Source: Myxococcales bacterium
GTDB lineage: Bacteria; Myxococcota_A; Polyangia; Nannocystales; Nannocystaceae
Length of the DNA stretch: 64,000 nucleotides
Assembly (NCBI GenBank): GCA_020633295.1
Contig: JACKDW010000015.1
Span: forward strand, 1-64,000
Direction of reading: 5' to 3'
The stretch's first letter is position 1. Every line of letters begins with the position of its first letter. Positions 8,173 through 16,348 of this stretch are shown one piece after another. The notes under the pieces were generated by a model, which was not told where the DNA came from, did no database searches, and saw nothing but the letters and a program-made list of their open reading frames with translations. Both the position numbers and the translations under genes were made by a program.

Positions 8173-9213
8173 CTAGCCCGCCGGGACCGGGCTCCCGAGC
8201 GCGAGGCTGATCTCCGCGAGGCTGCTCGCGCCCGTGGCGAGCATGAGGAGCCGATCAAGCCCGAGCGCGACTCCCGCGCATGGCGGTAGACCTGGCGACT
8301 CGAGGTCGTGGAGGAAGTCATTGGCGAGCGGAAGCGCGGGTTGGCCGTGCCACTGGCGCAGCGCGTTGACCCGCTCGAAGCGCCGCCGCTGCTCCTGCGC
8401 GTCCCGGAGCTCGCGGTAGCCGTTGGCGAGCTCGACGCCGAGCACGTGGCTCTCGAATCGTCGCGCGATCGCTCGCCCGTCCGCTCGCTCGCGCTCGGCG
8501 AGCGCGGCCAGGACCTCGGGGAACGCGTCGACGTGCACGCCCCCTGCCCCCTGCGCGCGCTGACGATCGAGCCAGCCGGGAAGATGCTCGTCGGACCAGG
8601 TCGTGAACAGCTCGGTCCACGCCAGCAGGCGCGCGAGTTCGGGATCCGCGGGCCCGCCGCCGCGCTCGCGCCAGCGCGCGGCCAGGGGCAACCAGCGAGC
8701 GGCCGCGCCCGCGCCGAGCCCCGCGATCAGCCCGGCGACGTCCTCGGAGCCGGTGAGCGTGACACCAGTTGTCTCTTCAAACAGGTCAAAAAAGTCACGT
8801 CGGACCCAGCGGCGCGGCGGCGCGCGCCCGGCGAGCGCGAACACGGCCGCGACGACCGCCTCGACGTCGCGCTGGACCGCGTCGTAGCGCGCCTCGCCGA
8901 CGCGGTACCACTCGAGCAGGTGAAACTCCTCGGCGTGGTGTCGCCCGAGCTCGGCGCGCCGGAACACGTGGCTGATCTGGAAGATCGAGCCGCTCCCGCG
9001 ACACAGCAGGCGCTTCATCGCCAGCTCCGGGCTGGTCGCGAGGTACCCGCCGGGCGGGGCCGTGATCGGCTCGATGTACGGCTCGATCGCGGGCGCGGCG
9101 ACGCGCACGGGGGTCGAGACCTCGCGGGCGCCGGCGCCCCGGAAGTAGCTGCGGACCGCCGCGAGCGCCTCGTCCCACAGGGCGACGCGGCGGCTCCAGG
9201 CGGGCGCGCTCAC
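8173..9213 (-). CDS. epmA: Elongation factor P--(R)-beta-lysine ligase (EpmA/PoxA/GenX)
   Basis: Predicted 346 residues, a class II lysyl-tRNA-synthetase-like catalytic domain without the anticodon-binding domain, as in EpmA. Visible motifs are motif 2 (IFQISHVFRRAELGRHHAEEFHLLEW) shown by FRRAELG and HAEEFHLLEW, and motif 3 (GVALGLDRLLML). EpmA attaches beta-lysine to a conserved lysine of EF-P, which helps ribosomes through polyproline stretches. The gene starts at GTG 9213 inside the end of efp with a GTGA overlap, so enzyme and substrate are translationally coupled. No epmB (lysine 2,3-aminomutase) or epmC is in the window. The many polyproline runs in proteins here, including the 11-Pro run of TonB, fit a need for modified EF-P. 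Confidence 0.93.
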   Translation of the reverse strand: MSAPAWSRRVALWDEALAAVRSYFRGAGAREVSTPVRVAAPAIEPYIEPITAPPGGYLATSPELAMKRLLCRGSGSIFQISHVFRRAELGRHHAEEFHLLEWYRVGEARYDAVQRDVEAVVAAVFALAGRAPPRRWVRRDFFDLFEETTGVTLTGSEDVAGLIAGLGAGAAARWLPLAARWRERGGGPADPELARLLAWTELFTTWSDEHLPGWLDRQRAQGAGGVHVDAFPEVLAALAERERADGRAIARRFESHVLGVELANGYRELRDAQEQRRRFERVNALRQWHGQPALPLANDFLHDLESPGLPPCAGVALGLDRLLMLATGASSLAEISLALGSPVPAG

Positions 9214-9770
9214 TTGTTGACGCGCTCGACGTAGCTGCGCGTGCGCGTGTCGATCTTGATGTTGTCACCCTGCTTGATGAACAGGGGGACCTGAACCTCG
9301 AGACCGGTCTCGATCTTCGCGCCCTTGGTCACGTTGGTCGCGGTGTCGCCCTTCACGCCCGGCTCGCACTCGGTGATCTCCATGACGAGGTGGCTCGGCA
9401 GCGTGATGCCGACCGCGCGCCGCTCGTAGATGAGCACCTCGACGTCCATGCTGTCGAGCAGGAAGTCGGAGTCCTGACCCACGACCGCCTCAGGGACCTC
9501 GAGCTGCTCGTAGGTCTCCTTGTCCATGAAGGTGAACGCGTCCGGCGTGCGGAACAGGAACTGCATCTTCTTGGTCTCGACGTCCGCCGCCTCGAGCTTC
9601 TCGCCCGACCGCCACGTGCGATCCATGGTCGAGCCCGTGATCATGTTCTTGATCTTGCACTTGTAGAGCCCCTGGCCCTTACCGGGCTTCACGAATTGAA
9701 ATTCCGTGACGACGTAGGGGTGGCCGTCGATTTTCAGCTTGGCGTTCTTGCGGAGATCGGAGACGTCCAT
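9210..9770 (-). CDS. efp: Translation elongation factor P
   Basis: Predicted 186 residues, the normal EF-P length, with the three beta-barrel architecture. The modified loop FVKPGKGQG is present and K31 is the residue equivalent to the lysylated K34 of E. coli. The C-terminal part includes the EF-P signature TGLEVQVPLFIKQGDNIKID. It acts at the ribosomal E site to rescue stalling at consecutive prolines. AAGGAC stands about 6 nt before the ATG. The stop overlaps the epmA start by 4 nt. It is divergent from the rrf2-like gene, sharing a 258-nt intergenic region. Confidence 0.97.
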   Translation of the reverse strand: MDVSDLRKNAKLKIDGHPYVVTEFQFVKPGKGQGLYKCKIKNMITGSTMDRTWRSGEKLEAADVETKKMQFLFRTPDAFTFMDKETYEQLEVPEAVVGQDSDFLLDSMDVEVLIYERRAVGITLPSHLVMEITECEPGVKGDTATNVTKGAKIETGLEVQVPLFIKQGDNIKIDTRTRSYVERVNK

Positions 9771-10028
9771 CGAGCTGTCCTTGAGTGCACTCGGTCGCCG
9801 TGACCGATTCTGCCCGGCAGGTCCCTAATCTCTCCACCGCAAGCGTGTCAACTGGGCGCTCCGGCGCGCGATCACGCCCGTGCGCCCGTGGCGCGGTTTT
9901 CGTTCCTTCAATTTCTCGGGTTTTTTCGTATTTTCTACGCCCGATTGCGCCGTCCGCTGTCAGAACGCTAGAAACTGATGATTCTGTATGGCATATTGAC
10001 GCGCAATTTCATCGAAGGAAGCCGGATA
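9771..10028. promoter_or_regulatory. Divergent control region between efp and the Rrf2 regulator
   Basis: The segment 9895-10010 is far richer in A/T than its surroundings, with T-runs and an ATATTGACG stretch near 9993-10001. It must hold the promoters for efp (leftward) and for the regulator and cysteine cluster (rightward). No operator could be assigned with confidence. Rrf2 proteins commonly repress their own promoter, so a binding site here is expected. Confidence 0.5.
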
Positions 10029-10439
10029 ATGCAGCTCTCGACCAAGGCTCGGTATGGCCTTCGCGCACTTTGTCACGTTGCTCACCGTGGATATGCCTCG
10101 GCGCACGTCATCGCCGAACAACAGTCGATTCCCTCGCGCTACCTCGAGGAGATCATCGGCGAGCTGCGCAAGGCTGGCTTCGTGATCGGGAAGCGCGGCC
10201 CACGGGGTGGCTACAAGCTCGCCAAGCCCGCGACGGACATCTCGCTCGCGGACGTCCTCAAGGCGCTCTCGTCGCAGAGCCAGTCCTTCGCCGGGGACCC
10301 ACGCGACGAGATCACGCGCCTGGTCGAGAAGTCCGTCGTCGATCGCTTCGATCGCGCGGTCGGTCGCCTCAGCCTCGCGGACCTGCTCGGAGAGGCGCGC
10401 GCGACCCATCGCCGCGCGGCTGCGGACTACGTGATCTAG
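10029..10439 (+). CDS. Rrf2 family transcriptional regulator, CymR-like
   Basis: Predicted 136 residues. Start ATG 10029 gives the family N-terminus MQLSTKARYGLRAL, with GAAGGAA about 9 nt upstream. A winged helix-turn-helix covers about residues 1-80 (IPSRYLEEIIGELRKAGFV then GKRGPRGGYKLAKP). The three clustered cysteines that hold the iron-sulfur cluster in IscR are absent. The only cysteine is C15, in the first helix. This resembles cluster-free Rrf2 members such as CymR, which represses cysteine genes in Gram-positive bacteria together with a cysteine synthase. It stands directly before a cysteine synthase gene on the same strand, so control of cysteine synthesis is the best inference. 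Confidence 0.88.
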   Translation: MQLSTKARYGLRALCHVAHRGYASAHVIAEQQSIPSRYLEEIIGELRKAGFVIGKRGPRGGYKLAKPATDISLADVLKALSSQSQSFAGDPRDEITRLVEKSVVDRFDRAVGRLSLADLLGEARATHRRAAADYVI

Positions 10440-10552
10440 CGACGCGACGTGATCGAAGTCCCAGATCGCGTATCGTCCGCCCCCTTCGTCCCCCGCGAGA
10501 CCTGGCTTTCCTCCTCCACCCCTCGCCACCATCGCCCGCCCCCGAGACCACC

Positions 10553-11497
10553 GTGCAGGCAACAAACCTCCTCGAACTGATCGGAAACACCCCCTTAGTC
10601 CGGCTCCAACGCGTGATCGGTCCGCCGGAGACGCACGCGACGGTGTGGGGGAAGTGCGAAATGCTCAACCCCGGCGGCTCCGTCAAGGATCGCATCGCGC
10701 TCGCCATGATCGAGACCGCCGAGCAGCGCGGCGAGCTGACCCCCGGCAAGAGCGTGCTCGTCGAGCCGACCAGCGGCAACACGGGCATCGGCCTCGCGCT
10801 CGTCGCCGCGGTCAAGGGCTACCGCCTGATCCTGACGATGCCCGAGTCGATGAGCCTCGAGCGTCGCAACCTGCTCAAGGCCTACGGCGCGGAGCTGGTG
10901 CTGACGGCCGAGGAGCGGACCATGGAGGGCGCGGTCTCCAAGGCCGAGGAGCTGTGCAGGCAGCCCGACCACGTCATGCTGCAGCAGTTCCAGAACCCGG
11001 CGAACCCGGAGGTGCACCGGCGCACCACCGGCGTCGAGCTGATCTCGCAGATGACGGGTCTGTCGATCGACGGCTTCGTCGCCGCGGTGGGGACCGGCGG
11101 GACCATCACCGGCGCCGGCGAGGTGCTGCGCCAGCACAACCCGAACATCGAGATCGTCGCGGTCGAGCCCGACCGCAGCGCGGTGCTGTCGGGCGACGAG
11201 CCCGGGCCGCACAAGATCCAGGGGATCGGCGCCGGCTTCGTGCCCAAGGTGCTCAACACGAAGGTCTACGATCGGGTCGCGCGCGTGCGCGACGAGGACG
11301 CCTACCGGATGAAGCGGCGCCTGGCCCAAGAGGAGGGTCTGCTCGTGGGCATCTCGGCGGGCGCGAACGTCGTCGCCGCCCAGGAGCTCGCCGCCGAGCT
11401 CGGGCCGGACAAGCACGTGGTGACGATCCTCTGTGACACCGGCGAGCGCTACTTCAGCCTCGACCACTACTTCTCGCAGGACGGGGAGCGCCGGTAG
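10553..11497 (+). CDS. cysK: Cysteine synthase A (O-acetylserine sulfhydrylase)
   Basis: Predicted 314 residues from GTG 10553, the usual length of CysK. Recognisable features are the N-terminal LLELIGNTPLVRL, the PLP lysine in NPGGSVKDR (K45), the substrate loop TSGNTGIG, and the glycine loop GTGGTITG. It makes cysteine from O-acetylserine and sulfide using pyridoxal phosphate. No strong ribosome site precedes the start, and the same frame is open further upstream, but only this start gives a CysK-like N-terminus. It lies 113 nt after the Rrf2 regulator and 28 nt before the E1-like gene, so it probably belongs to the same operon. In Gram-positives CysK also binds CymR, and an analogous interaction could exist here. 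Confidence 0.94.
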   Translation: MQATNLLELIGNTPLVRLQRVIGPPETHATVWGKCEMLNPGGSVKDRIALAMIETAEQRGELTPGKSVLVEPTSGNTGIGLALVAAVKGYRLILTMPESMSLERRNLLKAYGAELVLTAEERTMEGAVSKAEELCRQPDHVMLQQFQNPANPEVHRRTTGVELISQMTGLSIDGFVAAVGTGGTITGAGEVLRQHNPNIEIVAVEPDRSAVLSGDEPGPHKIQGIGAGFVPKVLNTKVYDRVARVRDEDAYRMKRRLAQEEGLLVGISAGANVVAAQELAAELGPDKHVVTILCDTGERYFSLDHYFSQDGERR

Positions 11498-11525
11498 GCG
11501 CGCCCGTGGACCGAGCGACGCGCAC

Positions 11526-12317
11526 GTGATCCCGGAGCCACGCATCCAGAGCCCGCCGGACGGCGGGGCGATCGACGCGGCCGCGGTCGCGCGGACCCAG
11601 TTCGTCGTGCTCGGCGCGGGCGGGCTCGGCTGCCCCGCGCTGCTCGGGCTCGTGGCCGCCGGCGCGCGCCGCGTGACGCTGGTCGACGACGACGTGGTGG
11701 ACGCGAGCAACCTGCAGCGCCAGGTGCTCTACGAGACCGCCGACGTCGGCATGGCGAAGACGCTCGCCGCCGAGAGCCAGCTGCGCCTGCGCGCCCGCGA
11801 CCTGCGGCTGACGCAGGTGCGCCGCCGGCTCGACGCGCGCGGCCTCGCCGAGCTCCTGGAGGACGTCGATCCGGCGGCGACCGTGCTGCTCGAGTGCTCC
11901 GACGATCCCGGCCTCAAGTTCGCCGCCAACGACCTCGGGCTCGCGCGCGGGATCCCGACGGTGATCGCGGGCGTGCAGCGCTGGCGCGGGCAGATCATCG
12001 CGGTCGTCCGCGGCGCCGCCTGCTACCGCTGCCTGTACGAGGCGCCCCCCCCGGCCGAGCTCGCGCCGGCGTGCAGCGCGGTCGGCATCATCGGCGCCGC
12101 CGCCGGGCTGTTCGGCCACTGGATGGCGCTGCTCGCGGTGCGCCTCGCGAGCGCGCGCGCCGACGTCCGCGGCGAGCTCGCGGGCTCGCTGCACGCGCTC
12201 GACCTTCGGGACATGCGCGTTCAGACACTTCGGCCGCGGCCGCGGCCGGGCTGCCCCGCGTGCGCGGGCGAGGGCCCCGAGCTCGACGTCTCGACGGCGC
12301 GCTGCGCGGCGCGCTGA
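11526..12317 (+). CDS. ThiF/MoeB-type E1-like adenylyltransferase for the sulfur carrier
   Basis: Predicted 263 residues from GTG 11526. The Rossmann ATP site is FVVLGAGGLGCPALLG, followed by VDDDVVDASNLQRQVLY, the standard ThiF/MoeB core. Two CxxC pairs (CYRC near residue 165 and CPAC near 245) would hold the structural zinc. PACSAVGIIGAAAG has the conserved cysteine of the crossover region. It should adenylate the C-terminal glycine of the CysO-like carrier encoded 78 nt downstream. Unlike mycobacterial MoeZ it has no rhodanese domain, so the sulfur donor is not encoded in this protein. It lies between cysK and cysO on the same strand. Confidence 0.9.
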   Translation: MIPEPRIQSPPDGGAIDAAAVARTQFVVLGAGGLGCPALLGLVAAGARRVTLVDDDVVDASNLQRQVLYETADVGMAKTLAAESQLRLRARDLRLTQVRRRLDARGLAELLEDVDPAATVLLECSDDPGLKFAANDLGLARGIPTVIAGVQRWRGQIIAVVRGAACYRCLYEAPPPAELAPACSAVGIIGAAAGLFGHWMALLAVRLASARADVRGELAGSLHALDLRDMRVQTLRPRPRPGCPACAGEGPELDVSTARCAAR

Positions 12318-12395
12318 GGCCGCCCCACGCGCTGCGCAGGTTGACCGTAACAACAGCAACTTCACGAACTTTCACCAACGACTAGAGGCACCACG

Positions 12396-12677
12396 ATGGC
12401 AACTGTTCGAATCCCCACCCCGCTCCGCAAGTACACCCAGGGCCAGGAGGAAGTGACCGTCGACGGCGGCACCGTCCGCGAGCTGCTCGCCAACCTCGAG
12501 CAGAGCTCGCCGGGCATCCGCGAGCGCATCTGCGACGACGCCGGCAACGTGCGGCGCTTCGTCAACATCTTCGTCGGCGACGAGGACATCCGCTACCTCG
12601 ACAACCTCAACACCGCGGTCAAGCCCGACAGCGAGATCAGCATCATCCCCGCGATCGCCGGCGGCCACACCGCGTAG
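12396..12677 (+). CDS. cysO: CysO-like (ThiS/MoaD family) sulfur carrier with C-terminal extension after Gly-Gly
   Basis: Predicted 93-residue ubiquitin-fold protein starting MATVRIPTPLRKYT, with AGAGG 7 nt before the ATG. The body matches the CysO branch of ThiS/MoaD proteins (VRRFVNIFVGDEDIRYLDNL). It ends IPAIAGGHTA, so the functional Gly-Gly (G89-G90) is followed by His-Thr-Ala instead of being terminal. A carrier must have a free C-terminal glycine to be adenylated, so removal of the last three residues is predicted, most simply by the JAMM protease encoded in the same cluster. Once matured and thiocarboxylated it would donate sulfur to the adjacent CysM. Confidence 0.93.
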   Translation: MATVRIPTPLRKYTQGQEEVTVDGGTVRELLANLEQSSPGIRERICDDAGNVRRFVNIFVGDEDIRYLDNLNTAVKPDSEISIIPAIAGGHTA

Positions 12678-12791
12678 CGTACTCCTAGTGTCCTTCGAGA
12701 CAGATCGACGCGCCGCCCGGGAGGCGCGCGCGTGATCAAGGCGCGCGCGCCGGGGCGCGCGCGCTTCACCGGCGGGGAGGAAGCTGCCGTG

Positions 12792-13814
12792 ATGGGTCCC
12801 AACACCAAGCTCGAGGCAAACGTCAGCGGCGTGACCGCGCCGCCCGCAGTCCAGCAGCTCGCGGCGGCTGAGCGCCGCCGTCGCGCCCGCCGCGTCGACT
12901 CGATCACCGATCTGATCGGGAACACGCCGATCATCCGGCTGCTCCGGCTCGAGCGCAGCTGCCCGGGCGTCGAGATCTGGGCGAAGTGCGAGTTCGCGAA
13001 CCCGGCCGGCTCGGTCAAGGATCGCGCGGCGCTGCGCATGGTCCAGGACGCGCTCGCGCGCGGCGAGCTCAAGCCGGGCATGCGGCTGATCGACAGCACG
13101 AGCGGCAACACGGGCATCGCCTACGCGATGGTCGGCGCGGCGCTCGGGATCCCGATCTCGCTCGTGATGCCGAAGAACGTCAGCGTGCCGCGCAAGCAGG
13201 TCACCGACGCCTACGGCGTCGAGCTGATCTACTCGAGCCCCTTCGAGGGCAGCGACGGCGCGATCCGGCTGGTGCGCGAGCTCGTCGCGCAGCACCCCGA
13301 TCGCTACTACTACCCGGATCAGTACTCCAACGAGTCCAACGTGCTCGCGCACTACGACGGCACCGGCGTCGAGATCTGGGAGCAGACCGGCGGCCGCGTG
13401 ACGCACTTCGTCACGGGCCTGGGCACGAGCGGCACGGCGATGGGCACGTCGCGTCGGCTCAAGAGCTACTCGCGCGCGATCCGCTGCGTGGCGATCCAGC
13501 CCGACGACGCGATGCACGGCCTCGAGGGCATGAAGCACATGCCGTCGAGCATCGTCCCGGAGATCTACGACGAGGAGATCCTCGACGACACGATCTGGAT
13601 GCCGACCGAGGAGGGCTGGGACATGGCGGAGCACCTCAACGAGCTCGAGGGGCTGTTCGTCGGCCACTCGTCGGGCGGCAACGTCGCCGGCGCGCTGCGG
13701 CTCGCGCGTTCGCTGTCGGAGCGCGGGCAGCCGGGCGTGGTCGTGACGATCCTGTGTGATCGCGGCGACCGCTACTTCCAGCCGCTGAAGTGGGAGAAGC
13801 ACTATGTCTGGTGA
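12792..13814 (+). CDS. cysM: CysM-type cysteine synthase, probably using the CysO thiocarboxylate
   Basis: Predicted 340 residues. ATG 12792 is preferred over GTG 12732 because GGGGAGGAA stands 9 nt upstream. An N-terminal extension of about 35 residues precedes the core (SITDLIGNTPIIRL). The PLP lysine lies in NPAGSVKDRAALRM and the substrate loop is STSGNTGIAYA. The C-terminal region (HSSGGNVAGALRLAR, VTILCDRGDRYFQPLKW) is CysM-like. In mycobacteria the equivalent enzyme converts O-phosphoserine and CysO thiocarboxylate to a CysO-cysteine adduct. The gene follows cysO by 114 nt and overlaps the JAMM protease gene by 11 nt, which supports that role. Acceptor specificity cannot be proved from sequence. 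Confidence 0.92.
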   Translation: MGPNTKLEANVSGVTAPPAVQQLAAAERRRRARRVDSITDLIGNTPIIRLLRLERSCPGVEIWAKCEFANPAGSVKDRAALRMVQDALARGELKPGMRLIDSTSGNTGIAYAMVGAALGIPISLVMPKNVSVPRKQVTDAYGVELIYSSPFEGSDGAIRLVRELVAQHPDRYYYPDQYSNESNVLAHYDGTGVEIWEQTGGRVTHFVTGLGTSGTAMGTSRRLKSYSRAIRCVAIQPDDAMHGLEGMKHMPSSIVPEIYDEEILDDTIWMPTEEGWDMAEHLNELEGLFVGHSSGGNVAGALRLARSLSERGQPGVVVTILCDRGDRYFQPLKWEKHYVW

Positions 13815-14292
13815 GACAGGAAAATTAGGCCAGGAAGCCGAGTCGATCCCGCGCGAGATCCTGGCGGCGATCTACCGTCAGGCGCGGGCCGAGTTCCCGA
13901 GCGAGTGCTGCGGCTACCTGCGCGGGCGCGGCCCGGAGACCGTCGCGGTCCCCTGCGCGAACGTCATGGACACGCTGCACGCGCGCGATCCCGAGAAGTA
14001 CCCCCGGACGTCGCGCAACGGCTACCACTTCTCGGTGAAGGACTTTCAGGCCTTCGACGCGAGCTTCGCCGCGCGGCCGCCCGCGACGGTCATCTATCAC
14101 TCGCACCCGCGGGTCGGCGCGTACTTCTCTGACGAGGACGCCCGGCTCGCGCTCGCGTTCAGCGAGATGGGCTACGATGTCGACTACCTGGTCGTCGACG
14201 CGCAGGAGGACGGCGTGCGCGAGGCGCTGCTGTTCCGCCGCGACGGCGAGCGCTTCGAGCAGATCGCCCGCTTCCCGGGCTTCCCCGTGTAG
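13804..14292 (+). CDS. mec: JAMM/MPN+ metalloprotease, Mec-type
   Basis: Predicted 162 residues. The complete JAMM zinc site is visible: catalytic Glu in PSECCGYL (E34), then HSHP (H99, H101) and S109-x2-D112 in FSDED, giving HxH-x7-S-x2-D. Mec of Mycobacterium hydrolyses cysteine from the CysO-cysteine adduct. Here the same enzyme may also trim the His-Thr-Ala tail of the CysO precursor. The gene starts 11 nt before the end of cysM in another frame, so translation is coupled. It is the last gene of the cluster, and the next gene is convergent only 6 nt away. Confidence 0.92.
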   Translation: MSGETGKLGQEAESIPREILAAIYRQARAEFPSECCGYLRGRGPETVAVPCANVMDTLHARDPEKYPRTSRNGYHFSVKDFQAFDASFAARPPATVIYHSHPRVGAYFSDEDARLALAFSEMGYDVDYLVVDAQEDGVREALLFRRDGERFEQIARFPGFPV

Positions 14293-14298
14293 CGGGCG

Positions 14299-14808
14299 TC
14301 ACCACGGAGCCGTGAGCGCGCCGCGACGCACGGCCTCGACGCAGGGCCGATCTGCGGCGAGGAACTCGTGCACGGGCACACGCCCGCGCGCGAAGACGTG
14401 GACGCTCGCGCCCTGTTCAGGGTGGAGACGTGAGCACGCGTGCGCGGCGCGCTGATCTGACGTCCCGAGTAACGCGCGCGCGTCGCAGTGGTACACGAGC
14501 AGCACGACCTCGGCCCCGGGCGCGGGATAGACGTGGTGCAGCACCTCGGCGATCGAGCCGATGGCGATCGCGCACGCGCCGGGGCCCCACTCCTCGTTGA
14601 GCTCGCGCGCGAGCGCAGACGCGGGCGCCTCACCGAGCTCGATCTTGCCGCCGGGCAGCTCGAGATGCCCGGCGCCGTGCTGGGCGTCATGCGCACGCCG
14701 CTGGACGATCAGGCGCTCCGCGTCGAGCCAGATCAGGCCCGCGACGACGAGGAGACGACGTTTCGGCGGCTCAGGGTGCGTCGCGTTCGAGCTCGAGTGG
14801 GACGCCAT
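14299..14808 (-). CDS. Nudix hydrolase
   Basis: Predicted 169 residues. The Nudix box is complete, from GGKIELGE to RELNEEWG (pattern Gx5Ex7REUxEExGU). The strand before it (LLVVAGLIWL, LIVQRRAHDAQHGAGHLELP) resembles MutT-like enzymes acting on (d)NTPs such as 8-oxo-dGTP, but substrate cannot be fixed from sequence. The C-terminal part is Cys/His/Arg-rich and less typical. It is convergent with the JAMM gene and divergent from the DUF507 gene, so it is probably transcribed alone. Confidence 0.88.
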   Translation of the reverse strand: MASHSSSNATHPEPPKRRLLVVAGLIWLDAERLIVQRRAHDAQHGAGHLELPGGKIELGEAPASALARELNEEWGPGACAIAIGSIAEVLHHVYPAPGAEVVLLVYHCDARALLGTSDQRAAHACSRLHPEQGASVHVFARGRVPVHEFLAADRPCVEAVRRGALTAPW

Positions 14809-14939
14809 GGGTCGTCATCACGCGGGGCTGCATACCGCATCACGCGAGAAAATCCACGCGCGATCGCGCGTCCACGGGCGAAATCGCCGGCTCCGCGTGT
14901 AGACGCTCGTGTGCGCACGGAATATCCTCGCGCCAGCCC

Positions 14940-15452
14940 ATGCGCCTGTACGCGAACAAGATCCCGACTATCGTTGAGGCCGTGACCCGTGCTCTGGTCG
15001 ATTCCGGTGACTTGGAAGTTGCGGATCGCACGGAGTTCAAGGCCGACGTCGAGGCCATCCTCAAGGAGTACAAACGCAAAGATCGCGAGATCACGGAGCG
15101 CGCGAAGGACATTCTCGAGCATCGCGGGCTGGCCTACTCGGACCTTTTCCGCACCAAGCGTCATTTGGCCGAGCAACAGGGCTTCGGGATCGGCGATGAT
15201 TCGATCGTCTGGATGATCAACCAGATGCTCGAGGTGTTCATGCAGTCGCAGTGGGTTGAGGAGATCTACTGCGACGACGCGACGATCCGCCGCAAGATCC
15301 GCCACGTCCTCCGCGCGCACATGCAGGCGGACGATGATCTGGACCGCGAGGTCCGGCGCCATCTCAAGCACCTGGACGAGAACACGACCTCGTTCGAGAT
15401 CGAGTACGAAAAGCAGCTGGCCAACGTGAAACGCAAGCACGGGCTCGAGTAA
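14940..15452 (+). CDS. DUF507 family protein
   Basis: Predicted 170 residues, all-helical and highly charged, beginning MRLYANKIPTIVEAVTRALV. The pattern VEEIYCDDATIRRKIRHVLR near the C-terminal half matches what is known of DUF507 proteins, which are common in delta-proteobacteria and related groups and have no established function. Its stop codon shares a base with the next start (TAATG), so the two proteins are made together. No transmembrane segment or catalytic motif is seen. Confidence 0.85.
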   Translation: MRLYANKIPTIVEAVTRALVDSGDLEVADRTEFKADVEAILKEYKRKDREITERAKDILEHRGLAYSDLFRTKRHLAEQQGFGIGDDSIVWMINQMLEVFMQSQWVEEIYCDDATIRRKIRHVLRAHMQADDDLDREVRRHLKHLDENTTSFEIEYEKQLANVKRKHGLE

Positions 15453-16273
15453 TGGCGCACATTCTCATCTACACGCAGCGCACGCCGCAGGGCATCCACC
15501 CCGGGAGCATTATCAGCCTCTGCCTCGCCCGCGACATCGGGAGCGAGCGAGGCGCGACGATCACCGCCGTGTGCCCGGGGGACGGCGGACCCCATGACGA
15601 CCGCGTGCTCGCGGCGGCCGCCCGCTACGGCGCCGACACGCTCACCTTCACGGGCGAGGGCGGCATCTCGCGGCTCTGTGAGCGGCTGCGGCCGATCTCG
15701 ATCTTGGTGCCCTACACGAAGGAAGGGCTGGCCGCCGCGGAGAACCTCCCGGGCGGGCCGCCGGTCCCGCGATGGCTGCGCGAGTCCGACCACGGCTGGG
15801 GCAGCGCCGACCCGATCACCGCGATGATCGCGGGCACGCTGCCCTGGTACGACCTGTCGACGGAGCTCGACGGCGAGTACCAAAAAGACGTCGACACCGG
15901 GCCGGTGCCCGAGTGGGTTCCGGAGCTCGACAAGCACAACAACGGCCGCGACGGTCGCCAGCTGCAGTACGTCGCGCCCCCCGATCTCGACGCCGCGAGC
16001 AAGGCCACGCTCAAGGCGCTCGGGGCCCGGCCCGCGCCGCACGACTACGTCGAGAACCACAACGGCGGCATCCTGCTGTGGCTCGGCGCCGAGGAGGGCG
16101 GGCTGCCGGAGACGCTCGCGCAGCGCGCCCCGACGGCGCGCGTGCTGCTGTTCCCGGGCACGAAGGCCCGCTTCCACCCGTCGTGGACGCTCGCGGACTG
16201 GGTGCTCGACGGCGAGTGGCCGCAGGCGCTCAACAGCCTGCACAGCGAGATGTGGAAGTCCGTGCTCAACTAG
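15452..16273 (+). CDS. Conserved protein of unknown function, possibly ETF-like N-terminal fold
   Basis: Predicted 273 residues. The first 70 residues (HILIYTQRTPQGIHPGS, ITAVCPGDGG, RYGADTLTFTGE) resemble the nucleotide-binding start of electron-transfer-flavoprotein subunits, where beta strands alternate with helices. The FAD-binding C-terminal signature of ETF-alpha was not found, so this is only a fold suggestion. The second half (LPWYDLSTELDGEY, WVPELDKHNNG) matches nothing I recognise. The ATG overlaps the DUF507 stop codon, a close link to that protein. Confidence 0.72.
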   Translation: MAHILIYTQRTPQGIHPGSIISLCLARDIGSERGATITAVCPGDGGPHDDRVLAAAARYGADTLTFTGEGGISRLCERLRPISILVPYTKEGLAAAENLPGGPPVPRWLRESDHGWGSADPITAMIAGTLPWYDLSTELDGEYQKDVDTGPVPEWVPELDKHNNGRDGRQLQYVAPPDLDAASKATLKALGARPAPHDYVENHNGGILLWLGAEEGGLPETLAQRAPTARVLLFPGTKARFHPSWTLADWVLDGEWPQALNSLHSEMWKSVLN

Positions 16274-16348
16274 CGGCCTGCGGCGAGCGCCCGCGCGTCG
16301 CCGCGCCCCCTCCAACCTGACCGAGCGACCAGCTCCCCCGCGCCCGAC

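Noticed and set aside
9785..11497. A 570-residue form of CysK
   Set aside because: The first 256 codons run through the promoter region and the Rrf2 gene out of frame. The normal CysK start at 10553 gives the right length.
12732..13814. CysM starting at GTG 12732
   Set aside because: ATG 12792 has a strong ribosome site, while GTG 12732 has none.
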